Source: Deltaproteobacteria bacterium (GTDB taxonomy: Bacteria; Desulfobacterota; Binatia; UBA9968; JAJDTQ01). Taken from it: 64,000 nucleotides of DNA. The DNA is taken from contig JAPOPM010000223.1 of the NCBI GenBank assembly GCA_026712905.1, positions 62,001 through 126,000 of the forward strand. The letters are read 5' to 3'. The position numbers and the translations under genes were made by a program. Of the stretch, positions 54,117 through 64,000 are shown piece by piece (within the stretch, counting starts at the first letter, position 1; the number at the start of each line of letters is the position of its first letter). The notes under the pieces are model-generated. The model was not told where the DNA came from, made no database searches, and saw only the letters and a list, made by a program, of their open reading frames with translations.

Positions 54117-54637
54117 CTGTCCTTGTCGGCCGTCTTCCGAAAGCGCTCGTTGTAAAGCTTGATCACGTCATCGGTGACGTCGGTTCCCTTGTCCGTGTAG
54201 AGAAGCTGGCCCCGTTCGAGAATCATGGTGAACTTCCCGGTCTTGCCCAGTTCCGCGATGATCTTTTGCAGTTCCTTCAGGATCCCGTCGGTGACCTCGC
54301 GTTCCCTGAGGGCCAGTTCCTCCTGCATGTCGCGCTTGTCGCGTTCGTAGTCGCGCACGCGGCGCTGGAAGCGGAGCTGCGCCTTGGCCCTCTCGCTTTC
54401 CTTCATCAGGACGCCCTGCTTCTGCAAGTCCCGCTGCTCCTTCTCGATGGCCTGTTGCTCCTTCCGCAATGCGTCCTGCTTGTCCTTGACCGAGGCCCGA
54501 AACTGCGCGCGCGCACTCTTGCCGCGCTCGGACAAGCTGATGGCCCTCTGAAGATTGACGAACCCGACCTTGAGTTCCTGGCCCCACGCGGGGGTCAGCA
54601 GCAGCGTCGACAAGAGAACCAGGCAGACTCGGGTCAC
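54113..54637 (-). CDS. skp: OmpH/Skp family periplasmic chaperone
   Basis: A 174-residue exported protein. The signal peptide (MTRVCLVLLSTLLLTPAWG) is cleaved near residue 19, followed by the family start ELKVGFVNLQRAISLSERGK. Residues 45-125 form a long, charged coiled coil (DALRKEQQAIEKEQRDLQKQ), and the end is a mixed segment with GQLLYTDKGTDVTDDVIKLYN. Skp trimers hold unfolded outer-membrane proteins for BamA. It lies between bamA (54-base gap) and lpxD. Confidence 0.94.
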   Translation of the reverse strand: MTRVCLVLLSTLLLTPAWGQELKVGFVNLQRAISLSERGKSARAQFRASVKDKQDALRKEQQAIEKEQRDLQKQGVLMKESERAKAQLRFQRRVRDYERDKRDMQEELALREREVTDGILKELQKIIAELGKTGKFTMILERGQLLYTDKGTDVTDDVIKLYNERFRKTADKDR

Positions 54638-54691
54638 CGTAACCTCCAGAAAGACTAAAGCTCAAAAATGCGGCTCGGCCCACCGGCGCCG

Positions 54692-57079
54692 TCAAAAACC
54701 GCCGAGCGCTCCAAACGCGAATCCGAGAAGCTCCTTGCGATCGGTCGGCTCCGCGTTCACCGGGAAGGCCCAACTCAGTCTAACCGGACCGATGGGCGAC
54801 TGCCACCGCATCGCCAACCCCACCGAGCGCCTCAAGTCCTCGATACGGATATTCTCGGAGGGGCCGAACGCCTGCCCCTGGTCGAAAAAGAGAGAGCCCC
54901 GGAATCCCCATTGATTCGCGATCGGAAAGTGCAACTCGGTCTTGAGGATGAGCAGCTTGTTGCCGCCCACGACTTCGGCGTCACAATCGGACGTGTCGGG
55001 CGTGTCGGGCGTGTCCCTGGGGCATTCTCGCGGGCCCAGGGTACGATACTCGTAACCGCGCACCGAATTGATGCCACCCGCGAAGTAGCGTTCGAACAGC
55101 GGCAGTTCCCGTTCCGTCCAGGAGTCTCCGTAGCCGATCCGGCCTCCGAGCAGCAAGGCGAAGCTCTTGCCCCAGTCGAAATTCGCGAGAATGGGATAGT
55201 ACCAGCCGACGGACAAATCGCTGCGGACGAAGCGGTTATCTCCCCCAAGTCCGGCCAGCTTGATGGACAGCGAGGAGCGCGTCCCCGCGGTGGGGGAGAA
55301 GAAGTGATTGCGGGTGTCGTAGGAAAGCCTCGGGGTGACCGCACTCGTGGTGGATTCGCCCTCCTCGATGCTCCGCGGCGCGTCCTCCCCCACGTCCGTG
55401 ACCTTGGAACGGAAGAACGTGTAGCCTATCCCACCGTGCAGGTGGTCCAGAACGGAGAATCCGGGCTCCACGTCCGGGTCATCGCCCCGCCAGACGTCCG
55501 CGCGACGCCCGAAGTACGGCAGACGGACGTAGCGCAAGGGAGTGCTGACCCGGGTGGCGAAACCCGTGCGCTGATTGGTCCAGGTGGCGTATTCGGCGGT
55601 CGTGTGAAAAACGTCGAAACCGAGATCCGTTCGGGTGTCGAAAATGCGCGGTTCCACGTAACCCAGGACGATGTCCTGGTCGGTGCTGCTCAACGTGAGG
55701 TCCGCGGACACTCGCCGTCCGGTGCCGAAGAGGTTGCGTTCCTCCAGGGAGGTGCGGAAGGAGAACCCGCTGGCGGTGCTGTAGCCCGCGCCCACGCTGA
55801 AGGCACCGGTGGGCGCTTCCTCCACTTTCACCAGCAGGTTGATCCGGTCATCCCGCTCGGCCTTCTCCGTGGACACGGTGACGTCCTTGAAGAAACCCGT
55901 GCGCAACAGGGAGTTGCGGCTCTCCCTGACCCTCGCGGAGGAGAACCGTGTCTCTTCCGCCACTTCGAGCTCCCGCCGGATCACCTTGTCCCGGGTCTTG
56001 ACGTTGCCCGCGATTCTCACCTCGTCGAAGTAGACCAGCGGCCCCTGCTTGACAAGGTAGGTCACGTTCACCAGCCGCTCCTCGACGTTGAAACGTGTCT
56101 GGGGAGTCACCTCAACGAACGCGTAGCCGCGGTCCGCGTAGCGTTCCTGCAGTGCGGTGACGTCGTTGAGCAGGCGGCTCCGGCGGAACACCTGCCCCGA
56201 AGTGAGGCTGACCCGTTCCAGGAGCCGTTCCGGCGTCCGGCCGATGTCCCCGCCGACCCTCACCTCTCCGACGCGGTAGCGCTCGCCCTCCTGGATGCGG
56301 ATCACGACATCCAGACCTTCGCCCCGGGGCAGGACGATGGGCTCGTCGACCTTGTGGTCCACGAACCCGTGGTCGTAGTACAAGGCCGACAACTGCGTGG
56401 TGTCGTTGGTAAGGACGTCCGGATCCAGGCGGCCGCGGCTGGTGAAGGGGATGAACCACCGCTCCTTCGTATCCATGACATCCTTCAATTCGTCGTCGGA
56501 GAAGGCCCGGTTGCCCTCGAGAGTGATCTTGTGGATCAGCAACGTCTCGCCCTCGACGATGGTCAGGGTCACGGTGGTCTGATTGTTCTCGGCCGGGGTC
56601 AGCCGGTAGTCGACACGGGTATTGACGTGGCCGGCTTCGCCATAGAGGCGCAGCACCCGCTGCAGTCCTTCCTGCAAACGCGCGTTGTCCAGGGCCGTGC
56701 GTAGCTGGACGCCCAGGGCGGCTTCGATGTCGTCCGTGGACACCTGGTCGTTGCCCACGATCCGGACCTCCCTCACGTACGGGCGTTCCCTGACCGTGTA
56801 GGTCAGAACGCCGGCGGCGGAGAAGTCGGCGCTCACGTCGTCGAAAAGACCCATGCGGTAGATGGCCTTGACGTCCCGGTTCACCATCTCGGCGTCGAAC
56901 GGTTGCCCCGGCTGGGTCTCGATGCTCAGCCGGATGGCGTCCTCCTCCACCCTCAGGTTGCCCGCGACGCGGACCTCGCTGACCTGGGACTGGGCGACGG
57001 CCAGCCCATGCCAACCGGCAATACAACACATCCCGGCCACAAGGACCGTGGCGATTCTTCCCCCAATTGTAATTCGCAT
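54692..57079 (-). CDS. bamA: outer membrane protein assembly factor BamA
   Basis: A 795-residue Omp85 protein. A signal peptide (residues 1-30, ending GLAVAQS) precedes five POTRA domains to about 420, with repeated LTYTVRERPYVREV- and VLRLYGEAGHVNTRV-type strands. The barrel has VEPRIFDTRTDLGFDVF, the conserved loop 6 ERYFAGGINSVRGYEYRTLGP, and a final aromatic residue (FGALGGF). It inserts beta-barrel proteins into the outer membrane. A conspicuous surface or loop insert DTPDTPDTSDCD follows the VRGYE motif. It is 134 bases from lolD. Confidence 0.96.
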   Translation of the reverse strand: MRITIGGRIATVLVAGMCCIAGWHGLAVAQSQVSEVRVAGNLRVEEDAIRLSIETQPGQPFDAEMVNRDVKAIYRMGLFDDVSADFSAAGVLTYTVRERPYVREVRIVGNDQVSTDDIEAALGVQLRTALDNARLQEGLQRVLRLYGEAGHVNTRVDYRLTPAENNQTTVTLTIVEGETLLIHKITLEGNRAFSDDELKDVMDTKERWFIPFTSRGRLDPDVLTNDTTQLSALYYDHGFVDHKVDEPIVLPRGEGLDVVIRIQEGERYRVGEVRVGGDIGRTPERLLERVSLTSGQVFRRSRLLNDVTALQERYADRGYAFVEVTPQTRFNVEERLVNVTYLVKQGPLVYFDEVRIAGNVKTRDKVIRRELEVAEETRFSSARVRESRNSLLRTGFFKDVTVSTEKAERDDRINLLVKVEEAPTGAFSVGAGYSTASGFSFRTSLEERNLFGTGRRVSADLTLSSTDQDIVLGYVEPRIFDTRTDLGFDVFHTTAEYATWTNQRTGFATRVSTPLRYVRLPYFGRRADVWRGDDPDVEPGFSVLDHLHGGIGYTFFRSKVTDVGEDAPRSIEEGESTTSAVTPRLSYDTRNHFFSPTAGTRSSLSIKLAGLGGDNRFVRSDLSVGWYYPILANFDWGKSFALLLGGRIGYGDSWTERELPLFERYFAGGINSVRGYEYRTLGPRECPRDTPDTPDTSDCDAEVVGGNKLLILKTELHFPIANQWGFRGSLFFDQGQAFGPSENIRIEDLRRSVGLAMRWQSPIGPVRLSWAFPVNAEPTDRKELLGFAFGALGGF

Positions 57080-57212
57080 GAGTCAATACGCCGAAAAAGG
57101 CATGTATCGTGCAATGTCCTGCTAGCAAGTTCACCGGCCGTTGTAAAGCAATTCCGAAGGGCCGTAAACACCTGGAGGCCCTGGCGCGGCGCCGCGCACG
57201 AGGCTCCGGCGA

Positions 57213-57896
57213 TCATTCCGAGAGCTCGAACAGGCGCCCCTCGCGCAGTTCGAGCCGCCGGTTCATGCGTCCCGCGAGATGACGGTTGTGGGTCGTGACG
57301 ATCAAGCCCAGACCGCGCTCTTCGTTGAGACCGCACAGCAAATCCTCTATCTCGCCCGCGGTCCCGGGATCCAGGTTGCCCGTGGGCTCGTCGGCGAGCA
57401 TGAGCTGCGGTCCAAGGATCAGCGCGCGCGCAATCGCCACCCGCTGCTGCTCCCCGCCGGACAACTCCCCGGGCCGGTGCGTCAGCCGGTGAGCCAGGCC
57501 CACCGCGTCCAGCAACTCCAGGGCGGAGGCGCGCGCGCGGGGCCGGTCCCAGCGCGCGATCAGGGCCGGCATCATGACGTTCTCCAGGGCGTTGAAGTCG
57601 GGGAGCAGGTGATGAAGCTGGAAGACGAAGCCGATGACGCGGTTGCGCAGGGCGGAGATCTCGTCGTCGCTCCAGCCGGTGACGTCCCGTCCCTCGTAGC
57701 GCAGCGTGCCCCGATCGGCTTGGTCGAGGGTGCCGATGATGTACAGCAACGTGCTCTTGCCCACGCCGGACTCGCCGATGATGGCGAGCCGCTCGCCTTG
57801 TTCCAGCGCCAGGTCGAGGTCCGCGAGCACGTCCACGCGCCGGTCGCCGCTGGTGTAGGACTTGACGAGTCCGCGTATTTCGATCAGCGCCGCCAT
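57213..57896 (-). CDS. lolD: lipoprotein-releasing ABC transporter ATP-binding protein LolD
   Basis: A 227-residue ABC ATPase of the MacB/LolD type: Walker [16 protein letters not shown] (about 39-53), [21 protein letters not shown], signature [15 protein letters not shown] (about 140-154) and Walker [13 protein letters not shown]. It powers release of lipoproteins from the inner membrane to LolA. The permease gene follows by six bases upstream in transcription order, forming the LolCD pair. Confidence 0.95.
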   Translation of the reverse strand: MAALIEIRGLVKSYTSGDRRVDVLADLDLALEQGERLAIIGESGVGKSTLLYIIGTLDQADRGTLRYEGRDVTGWSDDEISALRNRVIGFVFQLHHLLPDFNALENVMMPALIARWDRPRARASALELLDAVGLAHRLTHRPGELSGGEQQRVAIARALILGPQLMLADEPTGNLDPGTAGEIEDLLCGLNEERGLGLIVTTHNRHLAGRMNRRLELREGRLFELSE

Positions 57897-57902
57897 GGCC
57901 GA

Positions 57903-59147
57903 CTACTCGTAACGGATCACGTCCACGGGATGAAGCCGCGCCGCCTGCCGCGCCGGGTAGATGCTGGCGAGACAGCAAATGACAAGGGAGGCCAGCGCCA
58001 CCAGGGCGAAATAGAGCGGCGAGATGCTCACCGGCACCGTGGAGACCACGAAGACGTCCTCGGGCAGATCGATGAACTGGTAGCGTTCGATGAGCCGCGC
58101 GAGCACGTAGCCGACCACCACGCCCAGCACGGTGCCGGCGGCGCCGATGATCCAACCCTTCAACAGAAAGATCCAGCGGATGCTGCCGCGGGAAGCCCCC
58201 ATGGAGCGCAGCACCGCGATGTCCTTGCGCTTCTCCATCACCACCATGATGAGGGTCGAGACGATGTTGAAGGCGGCGATGAGCACCATCAGCAGGAGCA
58301 CCAGGAAATACACCGTCTTCTCCAGGCGCAGCGCGGCGAACAGGTTGGGCCACAGGCGCGTCCAGTCCTCCACCCGGTAGCGTTCGCCGACATCCTCCTG
58401 GATGCCGGCGGCAATGGCCACGGCGTTGCCCACGTCGGTGACGGTGATCTCGATGCTGGTGGCCACCTTGCCCACGCCGAAGAAGTCCTGGGCCGCCGGG
58501 AGACCGAGGAACGCCAAACCGCTGTCATACTCGCGCATGCCCGAATCGAAGATGCCGGCCACGGCGAAGCGCCGGATGCGCGGGATGATGCCCACGGCGG
58601 TGGGACTGCCGATGGGCGACACCGCCTGCAGCGCGTCGCCCAAACCCACCCGGAGCTGTTCCGCGAGCCGGTCGCCGATGATGATGCCCGGGAGCCGCAG
58701 TTCCCGGCCGTCCACCGTCACCGGGGTGCGCGTCTTCAGACCGTCCAGGCGTCCCTCCCGCAGGTGTTCTTCAAGCTCCACGCTGGAACGGTCCGGATCG
58801 ATGCCGCGAACGACCACACCCGAAACCCGGCTTCGGGAGGTGAGGATGATATGCCCGGTGAGCATGGGCGCGGCCGAGACCACGTCGTCGCGCTCGCCGA
58901 CGCGTTGGGCGAGCTCGTCGTAGCCCCGCAGATAGCTGGCCGGCCGGACCAGGAGCACGTGAGCGTTGAGACCCAGGAGCCGGTCGCGCAGCACCTCTTC
59001 GAAGCCGGTCATCACCGCGATCACCACGTTGAGGGTGACCACCGCGATCATCACTCCGAGCACGGAAATGACGGTGAGCAGGGAGATGAACCGCTCGCTG
59101 CGCCGGGCCCGCAGATAACGCAGCCCTACGAACAACTCGTACGGCAT
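57903..59147 (-). CDS. lolC: lipoprotein-releasing ABC transporter permease LolC/LolE
   Basis: A 414-residue FtsX-like permease with the LolC/E architecture. An N-terminal helix (ISLLTVISVLGVMIAVVTLNVVIAV) follows the typical MPYELFVGLRYLRARR, then a large periplasmic MacB-type domain, then three C-terminal helices (VYFLVLLLMVLIAAFNIVSTL, ..., CCLASIYPARQAA). MVVMEKRKDIAVLRSMGAS is the cytoplasmic coupling helix. A single permease gene implies a LolC/E homodimer (LolF-like). ATG 59147 follows lysS by two bases; the longer frame is antisense to lysS. Confidence 0.94.
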   Translation of the reverse strand: MPYELFVGLRYLRARRSERFISLLTVISVLGVMIAVVTLNVVIAVMTGFEEVLRDRLLGLNAHVLLVRPASYLRGYDELAQRVGERDDVVSAAPMLTGHIILTSRSRVSGVVVRGIDPDRSSVELEEHLREGRLDGLKTRTPVTVDGRELRLPGIIIGDRLAEQLRVGLGDALQAVSPIGSPTAVGIIPRIRRFAVAGIFDSGMREYDSGLAFLGLPAAQDFFGVGKVATSIEITVTDVGNAVAIAAGIQEDVGERYRVEDWTRLWPNLFAALRLEKTVYFLVLLLMVLIAAFNIVSTLIMVVMEKRKDIAVLRSMGASRGSIRWIFLLKGWIIGAAGTVLGVVVGYVLARLIERYQFIDLPEDVFVVSTVPVSISPLYFALVALASLVICCLASIYPARQAARLHPVDVIRYE

Positions 59148-59149
59148 GG

Positions 59150-60625
<1,476 letters not shown>

Positions 60626-60669
60626 GTGTCTTCGGAAGTTCTGCTCGGAGCCGGTAGGGCCTTACGACG

Positions 60670-60696
60670 CGTCATTCCCGCGAAAGCGGGAATCCA
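60670..60696. repeat. palindromic dispersed repeat, copy 2
   Basis: CGTCATTCCCGC, a GAA-containing loop and GCGGGAATCCAG, nearly identical to 5723-5745 (one base different in the loop). It lies in the 165-base gap between sufT and lysS, where no gene is seen. Confidence 0.8.
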
Positions 60697-60790
60697 GGGG
60701 TGGGGAACGACGTCTCGTAAGGTCCCTCTCTCACGAGTTTTGGCACCGCCTGCTGTACAAGTACTCTTCCTGGAACGCAGGGCACAAGGG

Positions 60791-61114
60791 TCACAGCATC
60801 CCGAGCTGAAGCTTGGCCGCGTCCGACATGAGGCTGGGGTCCCAGGGCGGCTCCCAGACGATGTCGACATGCACGTCCGTAACGCCGTCCACTGCCCGCA
60901 CCTTCTCTTCCACCTCCGCGGGAAGGGACTGGGCCGCCGGGCAGTTGGGCGCGGTGAGAGTCATGGTGACCGTCACCTCTCCGAGGGGGTCCACTTCCAC
61001 GCCGTAGATCAGGCCCATTTCGTGGATGTTCACCGGCACCTCGGGGTCGTAGCAGGTCTGTATCGCCTCGATGGCGCGCCGTTCGATGTCCTTCTGCTCC
61101 GCAACGCTTTCCAC
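60791..61114 (-). CDS. sufT: SufT-like Fe-S maturation factor (MIP18/DUF59 family)
   Basis: A 107-residue DUF59 protein. It has AIQTCYDPEVPVNIHEMGLIY (about 18-38), VTVTMTLTAPNCPAAQSLP with the conserved TxPxCP cysteine (about 63), VDGVTDVHVDIVWEPPW, and the terminal MSDAAKLQLGM. GGAG six bases before GTG 61114 defines the start; the longer frame is antisense. SufT assists maturation of Fe-S proteins with SUF. It follows sufU by 29 bases as the last gene of the operon. Confidence 0.92.
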   Translation of the reverse strand: MESVAEQKDIERRAIEAIQTCYDPEVPVNIHEMGLIYGVEVDPLGEVTVTMTLTAPNCPAAQSLPAEVEEKVRAVDGVTDVHVDIVWEPPWDPSLMSDAAKLQLGML

Positions 61115-61143
61115 GAATGTCTCCCGGTCCGGCTTGCGCCGCC

Positions 61144-61596
61144 CTACTCGGTGCTCACGGCCTTGTCCTCGCCGTCCAAGGCCGCGCACAACGTGTGCCA
61201 TGCCAGCGTAGCGCACTTCACCCGCGCCGGATAGTCGCGTACGCCCGCGAACGCCTCCAGCTTGCCCAGGCCGGGGCCGTCGATGCCGCCGCCGTTGTCG
61301 GTCGCCACCATCTGGTGAAACCGCTCGAACAGCTCTTTGGCATCGTCGCAGCTCCGCTCCTTCAGGCTCTCGGTCATGACCGAGGCGGAGGCGATGGAGA
61401 TGGCGCAACCCGTGCCCTCGAAGCTGACGCCCGCCACGCGGCCGTCCTCCACGCGCAGATGGACCGCGACCTTGTCGCCGCACAGCGGGTTCACGCCCCG
61501 GGCACTGCGGTTGGCATCGGCCAGCGGCCCGAAGTTCCGCGGCTTGCGGTTATGGTCCAGGATCAGCTCCTGGTAGAGGTCCCTCAGGTCAGACAC
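61144..61596 (-). CDS. sufU: SufU-type Fe-S scaffold / sulfurtransferase
   Basis: A 150-residue IscU-like protein of the SufU class. The three cysteines and the aspartate are in NPLCGDK (Cys39, Asp41), GTGCAISIASAS (Cys64) and VKCATLAWH (Cys128). The 18-21 residue insertion between the second and third cysteine typical of SufU is present. SufU relays sulfur from SufS through zinc. The start overlaps the sufS stop by eight bases, so the two are coupled. Confidence 0.94.
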   Translation of the reverse strand: MSDLRDLYQELILDHNRKPRNFGPLADANRSARGVNPLCGDKVAVHLRVEDGRVAGVSFEGTGCAISIASASVMTESLKERSCDDAKELFERFHQMVATDNGGGIDGPGLGKLEAFAGVRDYPARVKCATLAWHTLCAALDGEDKAVSTE

Positions 61597-62854
61597 CGTC
61601 GAACAGCCTCCTTACCTTCTCGAGTCCCTCGGCCAGCACCTCCACCTCGGCCTCGGTGTTGTAGCACGCGAACGACGCGCGCACCGTGGCGGGCACGTTG
61701 AACCGGTCCATCACGGGCATGGCGCAGTGGTGGCCGGTGCGCACGGCGACGCCCTCCTGGTCCAGGATGGTGCCGATGTCATGGGCGTGCACGTCGCCGA
61801 AGACGAACGACACCAGCGACGCCCGGCGCGCGGGCGTGCCGATGAGCCGCAGCCCCGGTATGCGCGTGAGCCGCTCCAGCGCGTAGGCCAACACCCGGTC
61901 CTCGTGGGCCGCCACCGCCTCCACGCCCAGGCCGGTGAGGTACTCGACGGCCGCGCCCAGGCCGATGACCCCGGCGATGTTCGGGGTGCCGGCCTCGAAC
62001 TTGTAGGGCAGCGCGTTGTACTCGGTGGCCTCGAAGCTCACCGTGAGGATCATGTCGCCGCCCCCTTGGTAGGGCGGCATGGCCTCCAGCAGCCCGGCCT
62101 TCCCATAGAGCACGCCGACACCGGTGGGGCCGTAGAGCTTGTGGCTGGAGAAGGCGTAGAAGTCGCAGTCCAGGTCGCGCACGTCCACGGCGGCGTGGGG
62201 CGCCCCCTGGGCGCCGTCGATGAGCACCGGGATGTCCGCCCGGTGTGCCTCCGCGATCATTTCCTTGATGGGGTTCACCGTGCCCAGGGCGTTGGACACG
62301 TGCGGCAACGCCACGATGCGGGTGCGCGGCCCCAGCAGCCGGTGATACGCCTCCATGACGACGTCGCCGCGGTCGTCCACCGGAATGACCCGGAGGAGCG
62401 CGCCCTTCTCCTGGCAGATGAGCTGCCACGGCACGATGTTGGAGTGGTGCTCCATGGCGGAGATGATCACCTCGTCCCCCGCCTCCAGGTTGGCGCCGCC
62501 GTAGCACCGGGCCACGAGGTTGATGGCCTCGGTGGCGCCGCGCACGAACACGATCTCCCGGTCCTCCGCCGCGTTGAGGAAACGCCGAACCGCACCGCGG
62601 GCGTCCTCGTAGGCGCGGGTGGCCTGCTCGCTCAGGCGATGCACGCCGCGGTGGATGTTGGAGTTCTCGGTTTCGTAGTAGTGTGCCACGCGCTCGATCA
62701 CCGACCGCGGCTTCTGCGCCGTGGCCGCGTTGTCGAGGTAGACCAGGGGCTTGCCGTGGACGCTCTCGCCGAGGATCGGAAAATCCTCGCGCACCCGCGC
62801 CACGTCGAAGCCGTCCTCCATCCCGTTCCAACCTGTGGTCCTGACCTGTTCCAT
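61589..62854 (-). CDS. sufS: cysteine desulfurase SufS
   Basis: A 421-residue group II cysteine desulfurase. It has FPILGESVHGKPLVYLDNAAT near the N-terminus, the PLP lysine in SSHKLYGPTG (about 239), RGATEAINLVA, HHSNIVPWQL, and the catalytic cysteine in TGHHCAMPVM (about 377). It removes sulfur from cysteine for the SUF scaffold. ATG 62854 is used; another ATG 33 bases downstream (MEDGFDVARVRE) is close to the minimal family start and remains possible. It lies 74 bases after sufD and overlaps sufU. Confidence 0.95.
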   Translation of the reverse strand: MEQVRTTGWNGMEDGFDVARVREDFPILGESVHGKPLVYLDNAATAQKPRSVIERVAHYYETENSNIHRGVHRLSEQATRAYEDARGAVRRFLNAAEDREIVFVRGATEAINLVARCYGGANLEAGDEVIISAMEHHSNIVPWQLICQEKGALLRVIPVDDRGDVVMEAYHRLLGPRTRIVALPHVSNALGTVNPIKEMIAEAHRADIPVLIDGAQGAPHAAVDVRDLDCDFYAFSSHKLYGPTGVGVLYGKAGLLEAMPPYQGGGDMILTVSFEATEYNALPYKFEAGTPNIAGVIGLGAAVEYLTGLGVEAVAAHEDRVLAYALERLTRIPGLRLIGTPARRASLVSFVFGDVHAHDIGTILDQEGVAVRTGHHCAMPVMDRFNVPATVRASFACYNTEAEVEVLAEGLEKVRRLFDGV

Positions 62855-62928
62855 GCTCCTTCTCGAAAAGAACCGGATCAATCCTTCGACTTCGCTTCGC
62901 TACGCTCGGGACGCCCGCTCCATTGCCG

Positions 62929-64000
62929 TCATGCGCCCAACTCCGCGAGCACCCGGCTCGTCAGCCCGTCCCGCAAGGGCTCGATGGCGACGCCGTCGAG
63001 GATCTCGCTGGCGAAGCCGTGCACGAGCAGCTTCCGGGCCACTGCCGCGTTCAGCCCGCGTGAGCGCAGGTAGAACATTTCGTCCTCTTCCAGTTGGCCG
63101 ATGGTGGTGCCGTGGGCGCAGCGCACGTCGTCGGCCAGGATTTCCAACTGCGGCTTGCTGTCGATCTCCGCGTCCCTCGACAGCATCAGGTTCCGGTTGG
63201 ACTGCCGCGCGTCGGTCTTCTGCGCCTCCTGACGCACCACGATCTTGCCGTTGAACACCGCCCGTGCCCGATCGTTGAGCACGCCCTTGTACAGCTCGCG
63301 GCTGGTGCCGTGGGGCCTGGCGTGCTCGATGGCCGTGCGGCTGTCCACGTGCTGCGCGCCGGCGGCGACGTAGAGTCCGTGCAGCATGCAGTCCGCGCCC
63401 TCGCCATCGAGCAGCGCGTTCAACTCCACGCGCGTGATGGCGCCGCCCGTGGTCACCGAATGCGAGCGGTAGCGGCTGTTGCGTGCCTGGTGCACCTGCA
63501 CCGTTCCGATATGGAACGTCCCGCCGCCCTCGCGCACCAGACGGTAGTGGTCCAGCTCGGCGTCGTCCTCCAGGACGATCTCGGTGACGGCGTTGGTGCA
63601 GTAGACCGCGTCGCCAGAGCCCGCGTAGGTTTCCACCAGCGTGAGCCGGCTGCCCGCGCCCACCACCACCAGCGTGCGCGGATGCACGATGCGGTCGGGC
63701 GCCTGTGCGGGGTCCGCGCGGAAGGCCAGGTGGACCGGCCTGTCGAGGGTTCGCCCACGCCCCACCCGAACCGCGCCGCCGTCCTCGACGAAGGCCGTGT
63801 TGAGCGCACGGAGCGCGTGTCCGTCATAGTCGGCGTGACGCCCGAGGTGCGCTTCCACCCACGGGAGCCGCTGCTCCACGGCCTCCGCCAGGCGGCCGAC
63901 GAAGAGGTCCTCGTCCTGCCCGTCGCTCGCCTCCGGGCGGGTCGCCTCCTTGCCGGTCCACGGAAACGCCAACTCGTAACGCTCCCATCCGCCGGCATCG
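62929..64000 (-). CDS. sufD: Fe-S cluster assembly protein SufD (5' end beyond window)
   Basis: The frame is open to the right edge, giving at least 357 residues, and the last visible N-terminal part reads WERYELAFPWTG, the segment that precedes the SufD beta-helix. The core shows EIVLEDDAELDHYRLV, ARNSRYRSHSV, DCMLHGLYVAAGAQHVD, and the C-terminal signature DVRCAHGTTIGQLEEDEMFYLRSRG with the conserved histidine. SufD forms the SufBCD scaffold, presumably encoded beyond the edge. sufS follows after 74 bases. Confidence 0.95.
   Translation of the reverse strand, partial: DAGGWERYELAFPWTGKEATRPEASDGQDEDLFVGRLAEAVEQRLPWVEAHLGRHADYDGHALRALNTAFVEDGGAVRVGRGRTLDRPVHLAFRADPAQAPDRIVHPRTLVVVGAGSRLTLVETYAGSGDAVYCTNAVTEIVLEDDAELDHYRLVREGGGTFHIGTVQVHQARNSRYRSHSVTTGGAITRVELNALLDGEGADCMLHGLYVAAGAQHVDSRTAIEHARPHGTSRELYKGVLNDRARAVFNGKIVVRQEAQKTDARQSNRNLMLSRDAEIDSKPQLEILADDVRCAHGTTIGQLEEDEMFYLRSRGLNAAVARKLLVHGFASEILDGVAIEPLRDGLTSRVLAELGA

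Noticed and set aside
54668-56704. 678-codon plus-strand ORF antisense to bamA
   Set aside because: Full overlap with BamA, which has signal peptide, POTRA and barrel features. The antisense reading is His/Val/Gly-rich with no domain, as expected from high third-position GC.
62885-62920. TTCGACTTCGCTTCGC-like stretch between sufD and sufS as a repeat
   Set aside because: It resembles a common dispersed bacterial repeat but only one copy is seen in the window, so I could not support it.

Overview
The window is GC-rich and gene-dense, with short intergenic gaps. It comes from a Gram-negative bacterium with a lipopolysaccharide outer membrane. The block lysS-lolC-lolD-bamA-skp-lpxD-fabZ-lpxA-lpxI-Gfo/Idh-lpxB-msbA-waaA-lpxK (44.7-60.6 kb, minus strand) has the gene order I know from Deltaproteobacteria-like lineages such as Geobacter. 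A class III (glutathione-type) formaldehyde dehydrogenase and many catabolic families (UbiD, amidohydrolases, SDRs, a molybdenum hydroxylase, an LLM flavoprotein, a GMC oxidase) fit an environmental, metabolically versatile, probably uncultured lineage. The taxonomic guess is inference only.

Layout. 0-5.7 kb (minus): a comF gene cut by the left edge, then a compact catabolic operon read from 5.7 kb leftwards: 3-hydroxyanthranilate-dioxygenase-like cupin, ferritin-like diiron protein, ACMSD-type amidohydrolase, a 69-residue protein, SDR and UbiD decarboxylase. 5.7-10.3 kb: a double-strand-break repair locus, with ku and an ImmA/IrrE metalloprotease on the minus strand and a three-domain ligD divergent on the plus strand. 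The protease ends in an exact consensus clamp-binding motif (QLDLF). 10.3-18.1 kb: VOC protein, a MITE-like element, PmbA/TldD protease pair, NUDIX, TerB-like protein, a DOPA-dioxygenase-family protein preceded by a long leader (promoter, 30-codon ORF, intrinsic terminator), and a GMC oxidoreductase. 18.1-25.7 kb: SDR-thiolase-DUF35-glutaredoxin (minus), E1-alpha/E1-beta/LLM (plus), then an MFS transporter with an internal in-frame duplication and a thioesterase. 25.8-33 kb (mostly plus): AsmA-like protein, RecD2 helicase, amidohydrolase, alpha/beta hydrolase, DoxX protein. 33-38.2 kb (minus): orphan molybdenum hydroxylase large subunit, frmA, HIBADH-type dehydrogenase and M48 lipoprotein protease. 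38.3-44.6 kb: rpiA, two RRM proteins, MFS, two amidohydrolases, DUF423 and infA. 44.7-60.6 kb: outer-membrane biogenesis superoperon and lysS. 60.8-64 kb: a SUF iron-sulfur operon (sufT, sufU, sufS, sufD) cut by the right edge.

Repeats. A family of short elements whose ends begin TAGTGTC is scattered through 11-33 kb. One copy is intact with perfect 32-bp terminal inverted repeats and flanking TA. One is partial. Several are end fragments, and two of those supply the stop codon of a neighbouring gene. A separate palindromic repeat occurs at 5.72 and 60.67 kb.

No rRNA, tRNA or CRISPR array was seen. Gaps without genes are mostly under 200 bases. The only one above 300 bases, 15918-16441, holds the leader/terminator/small-ORF arrangement described in the features.
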